5,360 bases of DNA. It comes from Verrucomicrobiota bacterium. Its GTDB lineage: Bacteria; Verrucomicrobiota; Verrucomicrobiia; Limisphaerales; JAEYXS01. Position 1 is the stretch's first letter; each line of letters begins with the position of its first letter. Positions 1 through 4,366 of the stretch are shown piece by piece. The DNA is taken from contig JAJNBN010000420.1 of the NCBI GenBank assembly GCA_021156225.1, positions 1-5,360 on the forward strand, in the 5' to 3' direction. Below the pieces are notes generated by a model. The model saw nothing but the letters and a program-made list of their open reading frames with translations. It made no database searches and was not told the origin of the DNA. Made by a program: the position numbers and the translations under genes.

Positions 1-180
1 CTCCTCCCCCACCCACTGCGGCGTGATCAGCTTGGGAAACTCACGATGCACATAAAACGGATCATTCTCGTCCAGATACGTCAACCGGTTCGCCGACGTC
101 TCCGCCGCCGAAACCATCATCCCGCCAGCCACCAAAGCCAGCCACCCCATCAAAAGTCTGCTCTTAAAACCAGGGTTCAT
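1..180 (-). CDS. N-terminal fragment of an exported protein (family uncertain, possibly polysaccharide deacetylase-like)
   Basis: The frame is open from the left edge to an ATG at 180 and gives 60 residues, so the C-terminal part lies outside the window. The protein starts MNPGFKSRLL, followed by a hydrophobic stretch at about residues 9-24 and a small-residue site (VSAAE, about 24-27). This is a Sec signal peptide with likely cleavage just before or after Ala26, so the product should be exported. The mature start (about 31-60) contains YLDENDPFY and TPQWVGEE. From memory, similar starts occur in polysaccharide-deacetylase-like proteins of Verrucomicrobiota and Planctomycetota, but no catalytic residue lies in the window, so this is a guess. 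The start is not settled. The frame stays open upstream to about 462, with in-frame ATGs at 192, 240, 249, 339 and 447. I chose 180 because the signal peptide begins right there; 192 is nearly as good. No clear Shine-Dalgarno sequence precedes either. Confidence 0.6.
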   Translation of the reverse strand, partial: MNPGFKSRLLMGWLALVAGGMMVSAAETSANRLTYLDENDPFYVHREFPKLITPQWVGEE

Positions 181-384
181 CGCGGAAAACATTACCCGAA
201 CCCCGCCCCCAAACCAGCCCGATTTCTTCAAGTCGCCCATATCGTTCATCACTATACTTTCGTTATTCGTTGGCTCACCGGTGCAACCGGTTTTCCACCA
301 TCCACTATCCACCATTTTCCATCTACTTCCGTTCTTCATACGCCTCCAATCTGCCAGAAACTCCCATGCTCCGTTAGAACTTCC

Positions 385-402
385 ATGCGCTATATGCGCT
401 AT
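385..402. repeat. Two tandem copies of a 9-bp unit
   Basis: ATGCGCTAT occurs at 385-393 and again, exactly and with no spacer, at 394-402, followed directly by ATGGAGAC. The second copy overlaps the left arm of the longer direct repeat at 396-415. It looks like a local slippage duplication or a paired binding site; the sequence does not decide between them. Confidence 0.7.
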
Positions 403-415
403 ATGGAGACAAAAT
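396..415 (+). repeat. 20-bp imperfect direct repeat, copy 1
   Basis: The pattern GCGCT-NN-ATGGAGACAAAAT matches 658-677 in the same orientation at 18 of 20 positions; the two differences are the NN pair, AT here and CC in copy 2. The copies are 262 bp apart in the gene-free stretch. Such a match is unlikely by chance within about 600 bp. Confidence 0.65.
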
Positions 416-578
416 TCATTCTTTCTCATGCCTCCGCCCTGCCACATCCTGTTTTCACCGCGTTATCCTTAGTCTCGCTATTCCTCACTATTCTCGGACA
501 AAATTTCATTTCCATTCCCCGCATCCTGCCAGCTTTCCCCTCATTCACCTAACCTTCCATCTTACTACATCCACACAA

Positions 579-594
579 AATGAAGTGTTTCATT
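579..594. other. Small inverted repeat (AATGAA / TTCATT)
   Basis: AATGAA (579-584) and TTCATT (589-594) form a perfect 6-bp inverted repeat around the 4-nt loop GTGT. It directly overlaps the third ACAAAAT copy. The stem is AT-rich and weak, so an operator-like dyad is as likely as an RNA hairpin. No T-tract follows on either strand that would make it a terminator. Confidence 0.3.
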
Positions 595-657
595 GCCGCC
601 AGCGCGCCGCCGATTTCCTGAAAGTGTTAGAAGCGGTTTCATAAATAGAAAGGGGTC

Positions 658-677
658 GCGCTCCATGGAGACAAAAT
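658..677 (+). repeat. 20-bp imperfect direct repeat, copy 2
   Basis: Second copy of GCGCT-NN-ATGGAGACAAAAT, matching 396-415 at 18 of 20 bases. It lies about 80 bp downstream of the stop codon of the leftward lipoprotein-like gene. Similarity to copy 1 fades within a few bases on the right. Confidence 0.65.
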
Positions 678-686
678 CACCGTTTG

Positions 687-703
687 CTTGCCTCATCGGC
701 AAG
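687..703 (-). other. Hairpin downstream of the leftward lipoprotein-like gene
   Basis: CTTGCC (687-692) and GGCAAG (698-703) pair perfectly around a 5-nt loop; two more A-T pairs are possible beyond a mismatch. It lies about 54 bp past the stop codon at 757. It could be a 3'-end structure, but no run of T follows it in the leftward direction, so it does not meet the usual form of an intrinsic terminator. Confidence 0.3.
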
Positions 704-756
704 AAACATGAACAGCCATACCCCCTTCCATCGACCGCAGCCAAAAAAACAAAACT

Positions 757-1281
757 TTACCAATCCGGCATCCGCTTCATCCCCTTCACTGGATGCTTGG
801 TATACACCACATCCTTCGCCTCACTCTTCCGGTTCCATTCCTCACGCACCAACCGGATCTGGTCGCCTTGGATTTCCCCTTTGAGCGTCCAGTATGTCCA
901 CCGAAAATCCACCGGTTGCGGGGCAAAGAACTCCATCACCACCTTGCCATCCTTCACCTGATAGTAACCGAGCTTGCCACTATCAAACTGGTCGGCTTCG
1001 TCGCTCATGGGCCTGTTTCCCACAAATCGCCTTATCACTTTTCCATCGGGCCAAAACCTTAAGTAAGTGTGATCTAAATGATACACGGCTTCGAAGTCGA
1101 TGCCCGCACTGGTGGCTACTACTTCGGGCTGCACCGTGAATTCGGGTCGGGCAGGAAGATAACGTCCTTCCGGCAACTTCTTTAACGTCCCCGTTCTGGA
1201 GATCAATTGATACGAAGCCACACACCCTGTGCCCGTGAGCACCAGGAAAACGACCATGGCGTATTTCCAAAAACTCCTCAT
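757..1281 (-). CDS. Small lipoprotein-like protein of unknown function
   Basis: 174 residues from an ATG at 1281. The N-terminus MRSFWKYAMVVFLVLTGTGC has a short positive start, a hydrophobic core and a Cys at position 20. The residues before it (G-T-G) depart from the strict lipobox, which prefers Leu at -3, so lipidation is likely but not certain. The mature part (21-174) has no further membrane segment. It looks beta-rich, with alternating turns such as WPDGK, VKDGKVVMEFF and LKGEIQGDQIRLV, as in small periplasmic beta-barrel or sandwich proteins. I do not recognise the family. The frame stays open upstream to a Met at 1377, but that start would place 32 residues without signal-peptide character before the hydrophobic core and would overlap the divergent gene at 1370. 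A GATAAT hexamer on the minus strand (1297-1302) is a weak -10 candidate and would give a very short leader. Confidence 0.7.
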   Translation of the reverse strand: MRSFWKYAMVVFLVLTGTGCVASYQLISRTGTLKKLPEGRYLPARPEFTVQPEVVATSAGIDFEAVYHLDHTYLRFWPDGKVIRRFVGNRPMSDEADQFDSGKLGYYQVKDGKVVMEFFAPQPVDFRWTYWTLKGEIQGDQIRLVREEWNRKSEAKDVVYTKHPVKGMKRMPDW

Positions 1282-1369
1282 TGAGATGAGTGCAGGATTA
1301 TCAAAACAGTGCGTTTGAGCGAGATTTTTCTCCACCCGCAACGATCCCCTGTTCCCCACCATCGTGTCC
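1282..1369. promoter_or_regulatory. Divergent promoter region (inferred)
   Basis: These 88 bp separate the starts of a leftward gene (1281) and a rightward gene (1370), so promoters for both are expected here. On the minus strand GATAAT (1297-1302) is close to a -10 element, but no matching -35 is seen. A short dyad, GAGATTTTTCTC (1321-1332), lies between the starts and might be an operator. No Shine-Dalgarno sequence is visible for either gene. The call rests mainly on geometry. Confidence 0.35.
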
Positions 1370-1855
1370 ATGGCCATCGGTGCTGCGATTCATCGCTCCA
1401 GCCAGCGTGCTGCTGAACGGACCGGCTCCGCTTCCCTGCTCCGTTACGGCATGGCTCTGCGCATTCTCAGCGCGGTTTTCCTGCTTCTGATGTCCTGTGG
1501 TTTGCTCTTCGCCGAGTATGATCCCAAGAACAAGCCGGAAGATAACGGCATGCTCATGGCCTGTGGCATCCTGACTGCCGTGGCCCTCTTTTTCTTCATC
1601 GAAATGTTCTTTGTGCGGATCGAGTTTGATGAAACGCGTATCAAGACTCATACCCCTTGGCGCAGTTCCCGCGAGGTGCCCTGGTCAGACATTCTCACCT
1701 TCCAGCATGATCAGGCCCATTGCTGGTATATCATCAAAACCCGCACCCACGGCACTCTGCGGATCTCCACCCTGCTCTCCGGCATCAACGACTTCGCTGC
1801 GAGATTGCGCCACTACGCCACCGTCTTTAACTATCAGGAACTGAAAGGCAAATGA
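1370..1855 (+). CDS. Two-helix membrane protein with PH-like C-terminal domain
   Basis: 161 residues from ATG at 1370; a GTG two codons earlier (1364) and an ATG at 1451 are alternatives. Residues 1-28 are polar and basic. Two hydrophobic segments follow, about 29-48 (start MALRILSAVF) and 61-82 (NGMLMACGILTAV), joined by a short charged loop DPKNKPED. The C-terminal part, about 84-150, reads as alternating beta strands with THTPWRSSREVPWSDI and a closing helix (GINDFAARLRHYA). This layout, a short membrane hairpin followed by a strand-rich domain with a VPWSDI-type motif, is typical of bacterial PH-like (bPH) membrane proteins of unknown role. I infer an inner-membrane protein with a cytoplasmic C-terminus. 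The stop codon overlaps the start of the next gene (ATGA), so translation is probably coupled to the RNase Z-like hydrolase. The two-helix topology is more certain than the PH-like assignment. Confidence 0.75.
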   Translation: MAIGAAIHRSSQRAAERTGSASLLRYGMALRILSAVFLLLMSCGLLFAEYDPKNKPEDNGMLMACGILTAVALFFFIEMFFVRIEFDETRIKTHTPWRSSREVPWSDILTFQHDQAHCWYIIKTRTHGTLRISTLLSGINDFAARLRHYATVFNYQELKGK

Positions 1856-2715
1856 ACCTCTCCGGCTACTCCACTGCCCTCTTCTCTACTTGGTTCTTCC
1901 TGGAGGAACTCGGCATCCTCTTTGATGCCGGTGATGGCGTGACTTCCTGCCTCACCCAGAAATCGCGCAAGATCAAACACGTCTTTATCACTCACGCCGA
2001 TCGCGATCACCTCACCGGCCTGCTGCAGCTTAATCAATTGAACGCCCGCGAAGGATTTCCCAAGATCTACTACCCGGAAGATTGCGGTTCCTTCCCCGCT
2101 TTGCGCGATTTCTCGACCAGCTTTGATCCCCATGTGAAAGGTGCCGAATGGATTCCTCTCAAGGCAGCCACCGTCATTGATCTGGGCCACGGCATCCAAG
2201 TTCGCACCATGGCTAATGACCACGTCGAAACACCCACACCCAAAACCAAAAGCCTGAGCTACATTGTCGAAGAGAGGAAAAAGAAATTGAAGCCGGAGTA
2301 TCAAGGTCTGCCCGGACCCGAGATGGCCCGCCTCAGCAAAGAACTGGGAGCCGACGCCCTCTCCGACATCGTGATCCGAAAAGTATTCGGCTACTCCGGT
2401 GACACGCCCGTGAACGACGACAAGCGTTGGTGGGGCGTGGAAATACTGCTGCACGAAGCCACCTTCCTGAAAAAAGCGGACATCACCCCGAAAGGCAACC
2501 GGCACAGCTCTCTTGAAGAAGTCATAGCCATGGCCGCTCCGTTACCTTTAAAAGCCCTGGTGCTCTCCCATTTCTCCGCCCGCTACTCGCCTGAAGAGAT
2601 CACCGCCGCTCTCGTCGCTGAATGTCAAAAACATCAGATCAAGTTTCCCATCCACACCGTGCTGCCGGGTGTTTTCTGCAAAGACATCTTGTCCGGCCGA
2701 GCCCACGGCCCCTGA
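1852..2715 (+). CDS. RNase Z-like metallo-beta-lactamase-fold hydrolase
   Basis: 287 residues. Motifs in order: strand and turn ILFDAGDG (22-29); metal motif THADRDHLTGL (47-57); NDHVETPTP with His124; GYSGDTP (180-186) with Asp184; LLHEATF (199-205); RHSSLEEV (217-224); and VLSHFSARY (237-245) with His240. The HEATF, RHS and LSHFSARY motifs are hallmarks of the RNase Z/ELAC branch, whose founding members are zinc endonucleases that cut the tRNA 3' trailer. The family signature is HxHxDH; here it is H48-A-D50-R-D52-H53, so the second His is Asp. Asp can bind metal, so activity may persist, but metal or substrate may differ. The segment at 140-170 (with GLPGPEMARL) resembles the place of the RNase Z flexible arm but is short. 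The start overlaps the previous stop as ATGA, with AGGAA 11 nt upstream as a possible ribosome site. RNase Z itself or a paralogue with another substrate is possible; I favour the paralogue. Confidence 0.88.
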   Translation: MNLSGYSTALFSTWFFLEELGILFDAGDGVTSCLTQKSRKIKHVFITHADRDHLTGLLQLNQLNAREGFPKIYYPEDCGSFPALRDFSTSFDPHVKGAEWIPLKAATVIDLGHGIQVRTMANDHVETPTPKTKSLSYIVEERKKKLKPEYQGLPGPEMARLSKELGADALSDIVIRKVFGYSGDTPVNDDKRWWGVEILLHEATFLKKADITPKGNRHSSLEEVIAMAAPLPLKALVLSHFSARYSPEEITAALVAECQKHQIKFPIHTVLPGVFCKDILSGRAHGP

Positions 2716-2732
2716 AGTTGCCCCGGCAACTT
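2715..2732 (+). other. Intercistronic hairpin
   Basis: AAGTTGCC (2715-2722) and GGCAACTT (2725-2732) are perfect complements starting at the last base of the hydrolase stop codon. With the innermost pair open this gives a 7-bp stem and a 4-nt loop. No T-run follows, so it is not a classical terminator. It sits 32 bp before the next start and could stabilise the upstream message or reduce read-through to the DUF4253 gene. Confidence 0.5.
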
Positions 2733-2764
2733 GCTCCCCGCCTAAACTGCATCTAAGTTGTTCC

Positions 2765-3448
2765 ATGGCAGACTTGGATTTTCCATTCCCGCTCAAAGCG
2801 GTTGCCGGCGATCTCGCTGAAGGTATGCTGGTGAAGATGCGCGGGGACCTTCAGTCCAAGTGCCAGATCCCCGTCATCGTCGGCGATGCCGAGAGCGTGG
2901 CCAACCTCAAAGAATGCTGGGACCACAACGTCCTGAACTTCGATGAAGCCGCTCGTGAAACCGCCACCATCATCCCCGAAGACTGGCTTCAAGAACAAGT
3001 CGATCATGACCCGGAAGCCTATGAAGGGCTTTCTGATATCACCATTTTTAAGGAATCAGCCGACCCCATGATGCGTTTGGCCGTCGGCTTTGCTGGCAAT
3101 GGCAAACCGCTTCCGGAGGTATTCATCGCCCAGTTGCCCGGACCGGAATACTGGGCCTTGCCCCTGCATCTCCGTTTCGGTTCTTGGAACGCCTGCCCTG
3201 ATCCAGTGGTCCACGCCGCCATGGCCCGCTATTGGGAGGGTCGTTACGGCGCCCGCCTCGCCGCGATCACCGCCGACACCATCGAGTTCACCGTGGATCA
3301 CCCGCCCGAGTCAGACGAGGCCTGTGCCCAACTGGCTCGTGAACAATACATCTACTGCCAGGACATAGTGGACCAAGGCGTCGGTTCGGTAGCCACCCTC
3401 GCCCAAGCCCTCAAAGGATCCCGCACCTGGTTCTTCTGGTGGGATTGA
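2765..3448 (+). CDS. DUF4253 domain-containing protein
   Basis: 227 residues, with no signal peptide or membrane segment, so cytosolic. The C-terminal half carries the conserved DUF4253 pattern: GSWNACPDPVVHAAMARYW (139-157), RYGA (160-163), an ITADTIEF strand (168-175), EACAQLAREQYIYCQDIVDQG (185-205) and the terminal WFFWWD (222-227). The N-terminal half (1-135) is less conserved, with an alpha/beta look (CQIPVIVGDAESVANLKECW). The molecular function of DUF4253 is unknown to me, and no catalytic residues can be named. I chose the ATG at 2765; an in-frame ATG at 2669 would overlap the hydrolase gene by 47 bp and add a Pro/Cys-rich stretch unlike the family. No clear Shine-Dalgarno sequence precedes it. 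Third gene of the cluster, 49 bp after the hydrolase stop. Confidence 0.85.
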   Translation: MADLDFPFPLKAVAGDLAEGMLVKMRGDLQSKCQIPVIVGDAESVANLKECWDHNVLNFDEAARETATIIPEDWLQEQVDHDPEAYEGLSDITIFKESADPMMRLAVGFAGNGKPLPEVFIAQLPGPEYWALPLHLRFGSWNACPDPVVHAAMARYWEGRYGARLAAITADTIEFTVDHPPESDEACAQLAREQYIYCQDIVDQGVGSVATLAQALKGSRTWFFWWD

Positions 3449-3463
3449 ATGAGTGTTCCGTAA

Positions 3464-3487
3464 TCGTCGTCATCGTCCTCGTTCTCG
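3464..3487. repeat. Four imperfect hexamer units (TYNTCG) between convergent genes
   Basis: TCGTCG, TCATCG, TCCTCG and TTCTCG follow each other without gaps in the 66-bp gap between two convergent stop codons (3448 and 3515). The pattern TYNTCG varies mainly in its third base. On the other strand the stretch is purine-rich (CGA-N). No terminator hairpin with a T-tract is seen in this gap, although both transcription units should end here. TCG-rich hexamer tracts of this kind are, as I recall, common in intergenic DNA of Verrucomicrobiota and Planctomycetota. Confidence 0.6.
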
Positions 3488-3514
3488 ACCTCTGATTCTT
3501 TCTCCTGACTTTCC

Positions 3515-4300
3515 TCATCGATTATCTCGCAGCACCACCTTCGTTCCCTCGACTAACGAATCCACCCGCGCCTTCAAAGGAAAATCTGAGGCCGCCTCCA
3601 ATGTGTAAGAAAGCCTTGTCTTATACTGGAGCAAATAAAAAGCCTCCGGCCATTGCGGACGCGAATTCGGATCCACACTCGGACGGATAATACCGCCACT
3701 CGCAGGACGCCCCTCAATCTCCGCCGAAAGATCAATCGGACACACCTTGCTCACCGCTTCAATCATCGACTCTGCATACGAGACCTGCCCATCCGGGTTC
3801 AGCTCATACACATAGAAGCCGTGACTTTCCCAATCTTCGTGAAAACACAACGCGACATCGAATTTCGGCTGTTTTTCCAGCCACGCAATGTGCGCGATGA
3901 TCTCGGCTTCTTTCGAACCGTGATACTCGCGATTCAAATCCACCTTGTTGCGATTCTCGCGCGTGTTCTTGGGAAAGCCGGTGGGATTAAGGCACGGCAA
4001 CAGCCAGACTTCGGCATCTGCAGGCCACTCATTCGCTTCCAGCAACCGTAATGCGGCCAACGGTCCAGCCGGTTCATCGCCATGCATGCCCGCAGAGATG
4101 TAGATACGGCGTTGAGGATTTGAAACAGGACGATGAAACACCCACAGACAAATGTCGTCCGCGCAAAGGATCTGTTCCGGCACCCAACCGAATTTCTTCA
4201 CCGCGCCCAGACAGCAGTCCAGCACCTTGGCGATATCAATCACTTCGCCAAGGTACGCACCTTTGTTCAGCAACAACCGTTGAATGGGCGTTTCACTCAT
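3515..4300 (-). CDS. M14-family zinc carboxypeptidase (succinylglutamate desuccinylase/aspartoacylase-like)
   Basis: 261 residues from the ATG at 4300; an in-frame ATG at 4321 would add 7 residues (MGFIPQA), and the frame is closed just above it. Motifs, numbered from 4300: strand RRIYISAGMHGDEPAG, holding the HxxE zinc site H73 and E76; LPCLNPTGFPKNTRENRNKVDLNREY with R114 and N123-R124, the substrate-carboxylate-binding set; CFHEDWESHGFYVYEL with H154, the third zinc ligand; and YTLEAASD with E235, the likely catalytic glutamate. All key M14 residues are present, so an active metallohydrolase is expected. It would cleave a peptide or N-acyl amino-acid bond next to a free carboxylate; the substrate cannot be read from sequence. 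There is no signal peptide, so it is cytosolic. It lies 66 bp (45 bp from the longer start) downstream of bioB on the same strand with no terminator between, suggesting co-transcription. Confidence 0.85.
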   Translation of the reverse strand: MSETPIQRLLLNKGAYLGEVIDIAKVLDCCLGAVKKFGWVPEQILCADDICLWVFHRPVSNPQRRIYISAGMHGDEPAGPLAALRLLEANEWPADAEVWLLPCLNPTGFPKNTRENRNKVDLNREYHGSKEAEIIAHIAWLEKQPKFDVALCFHEDWESHGFYVYELNPDGQVSYAESMIEAVSKVCPIDLSAEIEGRPASGGIIRPSVDPNSRPQWPEAFYLLQYKTRLSYTLEAASDFPLKARVDSLVEGTKVVLRDNR

Positions 4301-4366
4301 CGCCTGCGGAATGAAGCCCATGAAAGGCCATCATGCAAGCGGAAGATTTGGCAGAAAGAGTCGGAC

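Larger units (their letters stand above)
181..756. other. Gene-free stretch with short repeats
   Basis: About 576 bp lie between two leftward genes. It should hold the end of the transcript from the gene at 757-1281 and the promoter of the gene starting at 180. No convincing gene lies here: the rightward open frames at 46-552 and 593-961 translate to low-complexity Pro/His/Ser/Arg-rich sequence and run antisense to better genes. What can be seen is the heptamer ACAAAAT four times on the plus strand (409-415, 498-504, 575-581, 671-677), a longer imperfect repeat pair, a 9-bp tandem duplication and two small hairpins, each listed separately. No hairpin with a T-tract terminator and no good -35/-10 pair was found. 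A degenerate dispersed repeat or an old mobile-element remnant is possible but unproven. Confidence 0.6.

Noticed and set aside
250..255. TATAGT on the minus strand as -10 for the gene at 180
   Set aside because: No -35-like hexamer at 16-18 bp upstream (GGTGAG is found); one hexamer match in this length is expected by chance.
277..295. ACCGGT-GCA-ACCGGT hairpin followed by TTTT, as a terminator
   Set aside because: The T-run follows on the plus strand, but both neighbouring genes run leftward, so no transcript is expected to use it. Each arm is also a palindrome by itself.
46..552. 168-residue open frame on the plus strand
   Set aside because: Rich in His, Pro, Arg and Ser with no recognisable domain. 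Its first part is antisense to the signal-peptide-bearing gene at 1-180 and the rest lies in repeat-bearing DNA.
593..961. 122-residue open frame on the plus strand
   Set aside because: Low-complexity translation; the second half is antisense to the better-supported lipoprotein-like gene.
983..1270. 95-residue minus-strand frame
   Set aside because: Overlaps the lipoprotein-like gene on the same strand in another frame, without signal peptide or domain.
1301..1651. 116-residue minus-strand frame
   Set aside because: Antisense to the two-helix membrane protein, whose hydrophobic segments and ATGA coupling are convincing; this translation has no domain character.
1834..2505. 223-residue minus-strand frame
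   Set aside because: Long, but wholly antisense to the RNase Z-like gene with its ordered catalytic motifs; a by-product of codon use.
3653..4051. 132-residue plus-strand frame
   Set aside because: Antisense to the M14 carboxypeptidase, which has a full set of zinc and substrate residues.
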